Shown here: in pieces, positions 17,646 to 26,120 of the stretch | Layout: every line of letters starts with the position of its first letter | How positions within the stretch are numbered: position 1 is the first letter of the stretch | Source: Chara braunii | Lineage: Eukaryota; Streptophyta; Charophyceae; Charales; Characeae | Assembly (NCBI GenBank): GCA_003427395.1 | Contig: BFEA01000486.1 | Coordinates: 610,030 to 636,149, forward strand | Length of the DNA stretch: 26,120 bases | Direction: 5' to 3' | Position numbers and translations under genes: made by a program | Notes under the pieces: model-generated | Database searches by the model: none | Told to the model about the DNA's origin: nothing | Seen by the model: the letters and a program-made list of their open reading frames with translations, nothing else

Positions 17646-18228
17646 TGTGATTCCGGTCCAACCAGGGCACCCCCCTCCAACCAGAGCCGGGACGGTCGGA
17701 CCGGCCCGTCGACCAGCCCGGTTCCCACCCAGTCGGCCCCAGCGCATTTTTGCTGGGGAGGCTGTTACCGTCAATCTGATGCCTCGAGGGGGTTCAGTAG
17801 GGGTATAGGAGGCCAAAAACAAAAAAATAACCGGGTCCAGTAGGCCCGCCCACAACGTTTCAAAGGGCGGGCTCCCTTTTGAAACGTTGTGGGCGGGAAA
17901 CTACCGGCCCAGGCCCGATTTACCCTGGGCCCTTGCCCCACCACACAACACTCTACATGGCCTTGGCCCGTATTCATGGAAAGGTGCAGAGTGTTGTGCA
18001 GCGGAGCTAGGCAACCGACCCCCCCAGCTCCCTCCCGCCGACCCCATGCTGCCCCTCTCTAAAGCAGCTGCGGCCACTTCAAGCTGCACGTAAAGCTGCT
18101 TGCTCACCATCGCCTGGATCTGCTTGCAACTAGGTCCCGCCACCGTGAGCAGCAGCCTGTCCACCACTATGCGCGCCATCATGCACACCATTCCATGCAC
18201 TGCGTGCGCGACCAGTAAGTTCCTGTTA
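17646..18228. other. GC-rich repeat copy and hairpins, no gene
   Basis: 17684-17760 shares ACCGGCC, GTCGACC and CCAGCGCAT blocks with 1593-1700 and is followed by an A-rich stretch (17814-17829). 17845-17897 is a strong hairpin, and 17944-17998 has an 11-bp inverted repeat. No supported ORF. Confidence 0.6.
17845..17897. repeat. Long hairpin (23-24-bp arms)
   Basis: The left arm begins CCCGCCCACAACGTTTCAAA and ends GGG. The right arm is its reverse complement with one extra base, around a six-base loop. It resembles the core of a foldback element; there is no T-run to suggest a terminator. Confidence 0.85.
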
Positions 18229-18269
18229 TCTTCTTCTTCTTCTTCTTCTTCTTCTTCTTCTTCTTCTTC

Positions 18270-18331
<62 letters not shown>

Positions 18332-18383
18332 TTCTTCATCATCTTCTTCCCTCCTTCTTCTTCTTCTTTTTTTTTTTTTTTTT
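18229..18383 (+). repeat. Compound microsatellite (TTC)n(AG)n(TTC)n(T)n
   Basis: TTC units to 18272, about 57 bases of AG to 18329, a second TTC-rich part, then a T run of about 18. ORFs read through it are low-complexity artefacts. Confidence 0.97.
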
Positions 18384-18851
18384 ACCACAAAAACCAGTCC
18401 CACTGCTAGGAGAGGTAACAAGAGCACCCCCTCCTAGCGAGCATCCTGGTTGCTCCAATCTATTGGTGGGGAGCAACACCTGCTGGAAAACGGGTCCAGC
18501 GTCCCATTATTATACATCAACAGGCTGAACTTTACTATTTTGACCTGCCAGCATTGATTGCCCTTGTCACCAGGGGATTGACTGCGCAGGTAGTGAGATA
18601 GATGAAGATTGAAAATAATAGGAATTTGAACATAGATGAGGACAACATTGCCGAACCACCTCTTCAGCCCTGATCAAGCCGCCTGATTAAACCCATCTCC
18701 CTAGTGATTCAACACTCCACGTCAGCACCAGATCCATTAGCTGGGAACCTGTGTTCTTCTGGGGGGCACCAGAAGAGACCAGGTCCATCTTGAATGGCCG
18801 TTCCCCGGGGGGCACCGGGACTCGGCCACGGTTTTTATGTCAGGATTTCCA
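18384..18851. other. Unassigned spacer
   Basis: No gene seen. Two related GGGGGGCACC-containing blocks lie near 18760 and 18810. Confidence 0.5.
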
Positions 18852-19295
18852 TCAGGGAGAGGGCATGGGGAGGGAAAGAATCGGGGAAATCTGAGGGGGG
18901 GCGTAGTGGAAAGGAGGGTTCAGTGTGAGTCCAGTCCCTAAAACTAAATGGTAATCCTTTGCTCCCTGCAACTCTTGATCACTGCCCGGCTTGTCCCTAC
19001 TCCATTCCACCCCTGCTATCCACCCTCCCCCCCCAAACCATTCCCTAGAAAAGTTAGTGATTGCTCGCCTCACATCCCCAATTTGTTGGTATAGGTTCAA
19101 TTGGGGCTTCAGGGCAAGCCATCTGCGCATCAGTTCTAACTGGACCTGCTGCTGGATTTGCTCTGTAATCTCCGCTCCCTCTACACATACCTTCTCCATG
19201 GCCAGGAGGCACCTTTGCCACCATAATGCCCACAACACCGCTCGCCTCCCCAGCCTATACATGTTGTCCGCGAAAGCCGTTGCCTCCTGTATTGG
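18852..19295 (-). CDS. Unidentified ORF, interrupted by the Gypsy-2 LTR
   Basis: An open frame of about 148 codons up to the LTR edge. The first Met of the 154-codon reading lies inside the LTR. It has a Trp-rich, amphipathic, charged segment (LWALWWQRCLLAMEKV, QIQQQVQLELMRRWLALKPQ) followed by a Gly-rich stretch. It looks protein-like, perhaps a transposon-borne protein, but I recognise no domain. It may have continued upstream before the LTR inserted at 19296. Confidence 0.25.
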   Translation of the reverse strand, partial: PIQEATAFADNMYRLGRRAVLWALWWQRCLLAMEKVCVEGAEITEQIQQQVQLELMRRWLALKPQLNLYQQIGDVRRAITNFSREWFGGGGWIAGVEWSRDKPGSDQELQGAKDYHLVLGTGLTLNPPFHYAPPQISPILSLPMPSP

Positions 19296-19560
19296 TGTGG
19301 CATACTGCGCAGCCACACGGGAATGCAGGGCCTGACCAGACGGAAAATAAGGGCCCTACAGGCCCTGTGTCGTTTCAGCCTAAAAGCCTGAAAACGAGGG
19401 CCATTTTCAGGCCCTCATAAAGTCGACCTGCCCTGAAACTCAGGCGCCAGACCAGGGTTCAGCACAGGCCATTTTGGGGCCTGTTTCAAGACAACCTTTG
19501 TTTGAACTTCAACGCCAGGGTCTGGCACGTTTTGGCATTGGCAAGAGCAGCCTCCTGGAC

Positions 19561-19586
19561 GGGCCAGCACTATATAGAACTGGCCC
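19561..19586 (+). promoter_or_regulatory. TATA box within an inverted repeat (Gypsy-2 LTR)
   Basis: GGGCCAG-cactatatagaa-CTGGCCC. The TATATAG lies in the loop of a perfect 7-bp inverted repeat. It is conserved at 16889-16914 although the loop bases differ. Confidence 0.7.
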
Positions 19587-19978
19587 GCCCTGCAGGCTGC
19601 AGGTAGTTCATAGGGACTTCCCAGGCAGTTCACGGGCACTTCTCCTGCAGGAGGCAGGAGGCAGTCTTCAGGATTCGGCAGCAGCACTCTGAAGGAGCGC
19701 TGCAGTAGTAGTAGTAGCGCTAGGAGTAGCCTTCAGCGCTGGGCTCTATTAGGAGCTAGAGTAGTGTTTAGGAGAGAGAGAGGGTTCGCGGAGGCCAGGA
19801 GGGCTTACCTGTGGCACCATAGCTCCAGCTTCGTCTTCGATGTACCTGCAACCAGGCGCCACCATCACAGGTTAGTGCCGGACTTAGAGAGAGAGAGAGA
19901 GAGTTCTTCTTCTTCCTCTTCTAAGTCCACCATCTCTCCCTCACCCTCTCGCTACCTAACTTCTCAGTATCTGCAGAC

Positions 19979-19981
<3 letters not shown>

Positions 19982-20057
<76 letters not shown>
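19982..20057 (+). repeat. (GA)38 microsatellite in the LTR
   Basis: 76 bases of uninterrupted GA. A shorter GA run lies at 19886-19903. The solo LTR has only about 15 bases of the same repeat at the equivalent place (16494-16508), so it has expanded here. Confidence 0.97.
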
Positions 20058-20060
<3 letters not shown>

Positions 20061-20407
20061 GTGACTTTGACATGACGACATTGGGTTCAGACTCGACATT
20101 GGGATTGAGACATTGGACGAGGGATTATTTGGGACCTGTTCCGAAGACTTGGTGTTGATGACATTCCCATCTTCCCTTCGTCTTGTCCCCCCTCCTCTTC
20201 TTCTGTGTATGTTTGGGGCTGGTGCATTCTTCCTGTGTAAGTGCCAGGTACCTTCACACCATGCGATGATGATGATGTATGTTTGGTCTGCATTGCGACA
20301 TTGATTGGTCGGATCATTGGTATATTACCCTTCCGCTGCGCTATGTTGTACTACTTGAGAGAGGTCGGTTCTTGTTCTGGTCTGCACCTTTACGGTATGC
20401 GACAGTT

Positions 20408-20419
20408 TGGTATCGGAGC
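20408..20419 (+). promoter_or_regulatory. Gypsy-2 primer-binding site (initiator-Met tRNA)
   Basis: TGGTATCGGAGC, three bases after the LTR terminal CA. It is identical to the PBS core of Gypsy-1. Confidence 0.92.
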
Positions 20420-20479
20420 GGACCTCTCAATCAGACTATCCGCCCAATCAAGAAGCCAGCTTGCTTGATCGACAGATTG

Positions 20480-20570
<91 letters not shown>

Positions 20571-20592
20571 TGATTGATTGATTGATTGATTG
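20480..20592 (+). repeat. (TGAT)n microsatellite
   Basis: About 113 bases of TGAT/GATT repeats with two extra T insertions. It lies in the element leader, 60 bases after the PBS. Confidence 0.97.
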
Positions 20593-21059
20593 TTTATTAG
20601 TGAATCAAGTAGGACTTCGTCAAATCTCTGAATTTTTTTTTCTCTTTTTTGCAACTTCGGATGTTAGCATTTTGTTTTCTGTTTTACTCTGGGCATATTA
20701 CGTGAACTAGGGAGGTTGTAATATTCTCGGAGTGTATCTATTCTTCTCTGAAAGTGGAACCTCCAGTCTATTTCGCGCAAAAAAAAATTTCAAGATCGCA
20801 TTTTTTTGAAAGCCGAAACTTTGTGAAGCCTAGATCTCGCTCATAGTACTCCTCTGAAATGCCTCACTGATAACAGATCGACAGATATACAAAAAAAAAA
20901 AAAAAAAAAAGGGGGGGTGAATCGGGTGATCCTCTTCTTTTATTTTTTATTTTTATTTTATTCTGTTGATGAGGACCGGGAATGGAAAGTACAGTGTTGT
21001 TACCTTCCTGCGTTTCCCTCCCACCCAGCCTTTTGTCTGCATTCCCGGTTTGGTAAGTG
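20593..21059 (+). other. Gypsy-2 leader, low complexity
   Basis: Untranslated leader with T and A runs (20633-20650, 20781-20790, a poly(A)-poly(G) run at about 20891-20917, a T-rich stretch 20936-20963). No ORF is supported. Confidence 0.6.
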
Positions 21060-21238
21060 CCACGACAGCAGTGCCATGTCAGCAGTGCCACATCAGCAGT
21101 GCCATCATGTCAACAGTGCCACATCAGCAGTGCCATCATGTCAACAGTGCCACATCAGCAGTGCCATGTCAGCAACAGTGCCACAACAGTAGCAGTGCCA
21201 CGTCAGCAGTGCCACGAAAGCAGCAGTACCTACGTCAG
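21060..21238 (+). repeat. CAGCAGTGCCA minisatellite
   Basis: Roughly a dozen imperfect copies of a unit of about 15 bases built on GTCAGCAGTGCCACA, with a higher-order period of about 33 where CATCATGTCAACAGTG is inserted. It ends just before the presumed gag start. Units are irregular and have no spacer/repeat alternation. Confidence 0.9.
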
Positions 21239-21253
21239 CAGTGGCTCGCCACC

Positions 21254-22868
21254 ATGACGGTTCCAGCTTTGGGCATGCCAGGCCAACTGGCCAACGAGTC
21301 CATTGCCGAGTACCGACAGCGGTTCCAAGATCAGCTCGCACTGATCGAGGCTGAAGAACAGCGCCAGGCGAGGCTGCCCGCCAACAGGCTGAAGCGGAGG
21401 CAGCAGCTGACAAGCAGCGGCTTCAGGCCGAAGCTGACGCAGTTACCCAGGCCCGCCGCAAGGAGGCCCAGGATCTGCTGCAGCGGCACAAAGCCACAAG
21501 CGTCGACAAGCTCAAGTTCTGGCATTTTGAACCATCCGAGGGCCACGACAACGCAACACCGGAAGAGCAGCACAAGGAGTTTCTCTCCAAACTTGTGACC
21601 TGGTTGGTTTACACTTGTAACCACCTGCAGTCCGAGTTAGAGAAACAGCAGCCCGAGCTGACGAAACTCCGACGGGCAGTGCGGAACCACAAGGATCTGC
21701 ACGAGGATGCTACACGGGCACTTCATTCCCGTGTACAGGACCTGGAGCAAACAACACCAGGACCAGACGCTGGCGAACCCAGCAGTGCAGCCTCAACCCG
21801 CCAATTGGAGGATCGAGTCGACCATGTGGTCACAATGCTCGGCGGCATCAGCACTTTCGCCGCACCAGCCACCATCAGCAAGCAGCTGGACACCTTGAAG
21901 ACCGAGGTTCGGCAACTGCACCAGCTGCCCGACAAGGATGGCAACACCAGTGCGCAGCAGTACAAAATGCCGATATTCCGGATCGAAAAGTTTGATGACT
22001 ATACTCATCAAGACCCGGTCCCCTGGTGGGAGGGCTTTACTACGGAACTGCGGATTCATCACGTCCCCGAGCACTCGTACATCGGCGCGCTGTTCCTCAA
22101 CTCAAGGGGCGGATGCCAGATCTGGCTCAGCCACCTGGCAACCATCCACAGCATCCAGGTCGCCGATCTACACAAGAAGATCTCTTGGGAAGATCTGACG
22201 AGACAATGGAAAAAGTGGTTCATCGTTGGCGACGCCCCAGCGCTCGCCATCAACCGCCTCTTCAGCATGCTCACGGCAACACACCAACACGTGACTGGCT
22301 CACGGAGTGGCAACAGAACGTGGCAACACCCGATCTTGACTTGCCATTTGGGCATCTGTGCCGCGAGTTCTACAACCGGCCGTGTGCTGCCTTCAGCCTC
22401 GCACTCGGTGATCGCGAGCAGTACACAACCTCCGCCGAAATCATCGACAAGGCGTGAGAGATCATCAAGACCAACCGGACTGCTGCACACGAGAAGTCAG
22501 CGTGGCAGCCAGCCCATGTGGAGAAAGGAAATTTTGGTCCGCGTCCGCAGCAAGTCGCTGCAGTCCAACCGGACATCATTGTGGAAGACCCGACAGCCAC
22601 CCAAGCATCACGTGAGGGAGATCAGGTGGCCGTTGTCCAGCCGTGAAGCAACAACAACTCCCGTGGAAAAGGGAAGGTGAAAATTGCATCGCCAGTCGGA
22701 AACGGACAGCCAGTACCATGGGCGAAGTTCAACTTGACCGAGGCCGAATACAAGTACCGCAGCCGATACGGCTGCTGCTATTGGTGCAACAGCACCAAGC
22801 ACAAGACCTCCCAATGCCAAGATCAAGGCAAGGAGGATGTTCGACCTCGTATCAACTCGGGAAACTGA
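21254..22868 (+). pseudogene. Gypsy-2 Gag with CCHC knuckle
   Basis: Likely start ATG at 21254 (MTVPALGMPGQLANESIAEY). Frames used: 21254 to about 21372, then a shift to the frame running from 21376 to about 22275, then another shift to about 22868. The first part is a Gln/Ala/Glu-rich coiled coil. The capsid region includes YKMPIFRIEKFDDYTHQDPV, PWWEGFTTELRIHHVP, SWEDLTRQWKKWF and DWLTEWQQN. TGA stops occur at 22455 and near 22645. The CCHC knuckle is CYWCNSTKHKTSQC (about 22770-22815). Gag would assemble particles and bind element RNA; it cannot be made intact. Confidence 0.85.
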
Positions 22869-23490
22869 GTTGCGCGGGAGGTGAGGCGACTCCACCTCTC
22901 ACTCCGCCAGAATTGGCCGCCTTGCTAACGGCCTCCTACACATCTGGGGAGAATGCGGATGTTGCGAGTCCTCGGTTCACTTACGAGGATTACACTGTCC
23001 ACTTGGTCCCACCGTTGGACCAACCACTCCACGTGCAACAATCTACCGCATGCACGGTTTCACCACCATCGGCAACCGATTCGGCAGCTTCGCCGCCAAC
23101 TATCGCCGGGGATTCCACGTCATGGTCAAGACTTGAAGAACTCGACCCGTTGACGTTCACGAAATTCCAATGGATGCCCCTTCCCCTGATAGGTCGATTG
23201 CCGAAACCGCATTGCAACGTGCTCATGGCACAATTGCGGGATTACTTGCACACTGCAGTACCAGCTTCGTTGATGGACGCCGGAGTAGAGGTTGTTGACC
23301 TTCACGACTGCGTTGTGAAGATCGACCGCGAGTTCAAGACACAATGGTACGACGACATCGACGCACCATTGTTGTACATACGCATTCAGATCGGAGAGGC
23401 GACCTGCAGCGTTTTGATCGATTGAGGAGCTACTCACAACTATATCAGCCAAGACTTTTGGTACGCGTTGGCCTTGGGCCACACGTTCGG
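22869..23490 (+). pseudogene. Gypsy-2 protease with a stop in its active site
   Basis: The frame used from 22869 carries a Pro/Ser/Thr-rich linker, then IRIQIGEATCSVLID, then TGA at 23423-23425, then GATHNYISQDFW. The aspartic protease triplet D-S/T-G therefore has its middle residue replaced by a stop. A frameshift near 23490 joins to the next fragment, where FDILDTQFDMILGLSWL is the second half of the protease with its ILG-WL box. Confidence 0.85.
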
Positions 23491-25122
23491 AGGAAGTCGC
23501 AGCCCACGCAAGTCACATTGGCCGACGGTTACACGCAAAAGTCCATCGACCGGTGCATTGATTTCGTCCCCATGTACTTCACCCCGCATGCAAGCAAGGT
23601 CGTGTCCTTTGACATTTTGGACACCCAGTTCGACATGATCTTGGGCCTGTCATGGCTGCGAAGTGAGGACCACCCAATGAACTTCTACCGCCGCACCGTT
23701 CAGGTTCGTGATCGGAACGGAGTACTAGTCCCATGCACGGTGCCTCCACCTCACCCTTCGATCAGCTGCCACGTGGTGTCCACCGCAAGCATTCGAGCTT
23801 CCATCACCAGGGACGACATCGAGGAGATGGGGGGGTGTTTTCTCCACGCCCTCCCTCCCCATGACATTCCATCGACGGACGCATCGACGGACCCACGCAT
23901 CATCGAGTTTCTCGACGCCTACGGCGACGTGTTCGAAGCCCCGCACGGCGTAGTACCGGATCGGCCCATCCGCCACGATACCATCCTCGATGCCGGGGCC
24001 GTACCTCCACATGGTTGCATCTACAGCATGAGCGAGGAAGAGTTAAGTGTGCTACCGGCACAACTCGACGACCTTCTTGAGAAAGGCTGGATTCGGCCTA
24101 GCTCTTCGCCATACGGTGCTCCCGTTCTCTTCGTCCGGAAGAAGAACAAGGACTTGCGGTTGTGCATCGATTATCGCAAGCTCAACGAGCAAACCGTCAA
24201 GAATGTCGGCCCTCTTCCGCGCATCGACAACCTCCTCGAACGGTTGGGCGGCGCTCAGTTTTTCTCCAAGCTTGACCTCAAATCAGAATATCACCAACTT
24301 GAGATCCAGAAAGAAGACCGCTACAAGACCGCGTTCAAGACACGATATGGGCATTTCGAATGGTCGGTCATGCCATTTGGCCTTACGAATGCCCCGGCCA
24401 CGTTCCAAGCAGCTATAACGGCGGAGTTCCGACACATGTTGGATAGATTCGTACTCATCTACCTCGAAGACATTTTGGTGTACAGCCGGAGTTTGGACGA
24501 GCATGTGGAGCACCTGCGCACCGTTTTGGAACGGCTACAACAAGCCAAGTACAAAGCCAACCGCGACAAATGTGAATTCGTGCGACAAGAGCTCGAGTAC
24601 TTGGGCCATTATGTGACGTCGCAAGGCATTCGTCCACTTGCGGACAAGATCGAGGCCATCCACGTAAGGCCCGAGCTCACCAATACCACGGACGTTCGCT
24701 CATTCATGGGATTGGCGGGCTACTATCAACTCTTCATCACTAGGTACTAAAGGATTGCAGCGCCATTGACGAGATTACAATTGCCAAAGGTGCCATTCGT
24801 ATTCGATGACGACGCGCGCCGGTCATTCCAAACACTCAAGACTACCATGCTCATGGCACCCGTCCTTAGCATTTATGACCCCACCTTGCCAACGAGAGTG
24901 ACAACTGACGCTTCCGGCTATGGCATTGGGGCAGTCTTGAAACAACACGACGGCGACGACTGGCACCCTGTGGAGTATTTCAGCCACAAGGTGCCTCCCA
25001 TCAACTCACTTGATGATGCAAGGAAGAAGGAGCTGCTCACATTCGTGATGGCTCTCAAGCGATGGCGGCAATTCCTCCTTGGGCGTCGTAGGTTTACATG
25101 GGTCACTGACAACAACCGTTGA
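23491..25122 (+). pseudogene. Gypsy-2 protease end, reverse transcriptase and RNase H
   Basis: Open to a TAA at 24748 and then in the same frame to 25122. RT motifs in order: KGWIRPSSSPYGAPVLFVRK, LRLCIDYRKLNEQTVKN, FFSKLDLKSEYHQLEI, MPFGLTNAPATFQAA, then LIYLEDILVYS. The catalytic YxDD reads Y-L-E-D: codon 24466-24468 is GAA, so the first of the two Asp is Glu. SEYHQ replaces the common SGYHQ. RNase H follows with TTDASGYGIGAVL and KKELLTFVMALKRWRQFLLG. A stop after VTDNNR ends the frame at 25122. Confidence 0.92.
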
Positions 25123-25445
25123 CCTACTACAAGACGTAGGATACGGTGAGCAGCACGATCAAACGATGAATGTACTTCATCGACCAATTTGACTTCACAC
25201 CGAAACATCTCGCCAGCCTCTCCAATCGTGCAGCAGATGCACTCTCGTGAAGACCCGATCTTTGCGTTATGACACATCATGCCTTCGCATTCGACGAGGA
25301 ACTCCAGCGACACTTCATCCAGGGCTATGAGTCCAATCCGGATTTTGCCACGCTGTATGCGCAGCTATCTTCGGATCACCCGCCCGCCAGCCACTATCGC
25401 ATCGTCGACGGGTACTTGCTTCTCCACTCGCGAGGCAAACCCCGT
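25123..25445 (+). pseudogene. Gypsy-2 RNase H end and integrase N-terminus, truncated
   Basis: Read in a new frame from about 25123: LTYYKT, stop, DTVSSTIKR, stop, MYFIDQFDFTPKHLASLSNR, AADALS, stop, RPDLCVMTHHAF, then an open run with YESNPDFATLYAQLSSDHPP and GYLLLHSRGK. This is the RNase H-integrase junction. Family homology stops at about 25440, before the H2C2 motif. No integrase catalytic domain follows. Confidence 0.8.
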
Positions 25446-26120
25446 AACCTGCATGGGAGGAGTGTGAGGCCTTGTAGAGAGATCTGGGGTTTTGCTGAGG
25501 GAGGAAGGCACACCAGTGGTGAACTGGGGGGGGCTGCCTCGACAACCTTCATCTCGCAAACTATGTGGTGAAGGAGGTCGGTTTGTCACGAGAAGAAGAA
25601 TGGAGGTACGCTATTAATCATCGTGGGACCCTATGAGGCTATCTTTCTACTTCTCTTCATCTTGCGAACTATGTGGTGGAGGAGGTCGGCTCGTCGCCAG
25701 AAGAAGAAGAGTAGAGAGAGTTTGCAGGGATACGCAACGGTTGGTAGGGCAATGAGTATAGGTGGTGAGAACAAGTCAGCTAAGATTAACGTTGGCTAGG
25801 TTGACATTGTCTCTGAGATGAAATGTCCTGGTACAAAGAAGACTGGGAGTTTGTTCTAGGATTAGGAGGCCAGATTTACTGACGTAGCATAGTCTTCCAA
25901 GAGTTATTACATACCAAAAAAGGATTCAAGATTCAAGGTAGCAAGTACTCATGGTCTTTTCTAAATTTTCCTGAATACTCTTAATCATACTTGCGGCGCA
26001 TCGACATGCGCTGCACCTCGCACGTGCGCTGCACCGCGCACCGTGCACGAGGTGCGGCGCACCCCGAAAATAGGGGGTCGAACAACAAAAAAAAAAAGTT
26101 GTCGAGGGGTGTTCTAGGTC
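25446..26120. other. Unassigned right flank
   Basis: No gene. It contains a direct repeat (25548-25606 and 25655-25713), a CG-rich patch with the inverted repeat GCACCTCG/CGAGGTGC (about 26012-26054), and an A-run flanked by imperfect GTCGAACAAC/GTTGTCGA arms near 26077-26106. AATCATACTTGC at 25982 also occurs at 4030. Confidence 0.55.
25548..25713 (+). repeat. Direct repeat, 107-bp spacing
   Basis: CTTCATCTCGCAAACTATGT and about 39 further bases (to AGAAGAAGAATGGA) recur in slightly changed form 107 bases later. The copies are about 59 bp long. Confidence 0.9.

Larger units (their letters stand above)
19296..20404 (+). repeat. Gypsy-2 5' LTR
   Basis: Starts TGTGGCATAC and ends GTATGCGACA, which is an imperfect terminal inverted repeat. 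The start aligns with the solo LTR start (TGTTACATGCTGC). It shares the TATA region, two GA tracts and the GTCTGCATTGCGAC region with 16003-17279. The last roughly 60 bases differ from the solo LTR, whose 3' end is about 150 bases longer, so they are different subfamilies. The 5-bp flank on the left is ATTGG; its partner is not available. Confidence 0.8.
19296..25445 (+). mobile_element. Gypsy-2: Ty3/Gypsy element, 3'-truncated and decayed
   Basis: Order: 5' LTR (19296-20404), PBS (20408-20419), repeat-rich leader, gag (from 21254), zinc knuckle (about 22775), protease (about 23400), RT (to 24750), RNase H (to about 25250) and the start of integrase (to about 25440). Homology stops inside the integrase N-terminus. 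No polypurine tract or 3' LTR occurs before the window ends. Gag and protease differ clearly from Gypsy-1, so this is a separate lineage. Confidence 0.9.

Noticed and set aside
18100-18528. 142-codon ORF with Ser and Arg-Glu runs
   Set aside because: Translation of the compound microsatellite.
21060-21238. CRISPR-like array
   Set aside because: Units are contiguous and irregular, with no unique spacers, and the context is a eukaryotic retrotransposon.
21331-22074. Minus-strand ORFs opposite Gypsy-2 gag
   Set aside because: Shadows of the gag coding frame with no independent motif.

Overview
The window looks like a repeat-dense intergenic segment of a nuclear plant-lineage genome. Both LTR retrotransposons carry primer-binding sites of the plant initiator-Met tRNA type (TGGTATCGGAGC). 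One encodes a chromodomain-bearing integrase. Non-LTR and TIR elements, long microsatellites and a U6 snRNA-like sequence are also present. The Gag sequences resemble elements I associate with charophyte algae such as Chara, but that is inference without a database search. I found no intact host protein-coding gene. Almost everything recognisable is a mobile element or its relic.

Layout, left to right. 1-5210 is mostly unassigned. It holds a frameshifted Ty3 RNase H relic (993-1250), a GC-rich repeat with an A-rich tail, a 145-bp TIR element (2659-2803), homopolymers and a homopurine tract. 5212-5430 is a second, diverged TIR-like element. From 5606 to 14839 lies a three-layer nest. A U6 snRNA-like sequence (minus strand) is split by a TIR element with a TA duplication, and that TIR element is split by a 9-kb Ty3/Gypsy chromovirus (Gypsy-1, minus strand, 5679-14655, target duplication CAAG). 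Gypsy-1 has both LTRs, PBS, polypurine tract, gag, protease, RT/RNase H, integrase and chromodomain, but nonsense mutations and frameshifts break its ORFs. Right of the nest are a 119-bp tandem duplication and one end of another TIR element.

15540-17650 is a LINE endonuclease/linker relic. It is interrupted at its SRID-like motif by a complete solo LTR (16003-17279) with a perfect GTTTA duplication. 17650-19295 holds a GC-rich repeat, a strong hairpin, a compound microsatellite and an unidentified minus-strand ORF. 19296-25440 is a second Ty3/Gypsy element (Gypsy-2, plus strand) whose 5' LTR is related to the solo LTR. Its leader is full of simple repeats, its gag and pol are badly decayed, and it is truncated at the start of integrase, with no 3' LTR before the window ends. 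The last 680 bases hold a 107-bp-spaced direct repeat and a CG-rich palindromic patch.

The elements do not form a working pathway. Gypsy-1 and Gypsy-2 would encode copy-and-paste machinery, but neither can be autonomous as read. The main value of the window is the stratigraphy of nested insertions, plus one visible assembly artefact (a 30-bp repeat on both sides of an N at 5821).
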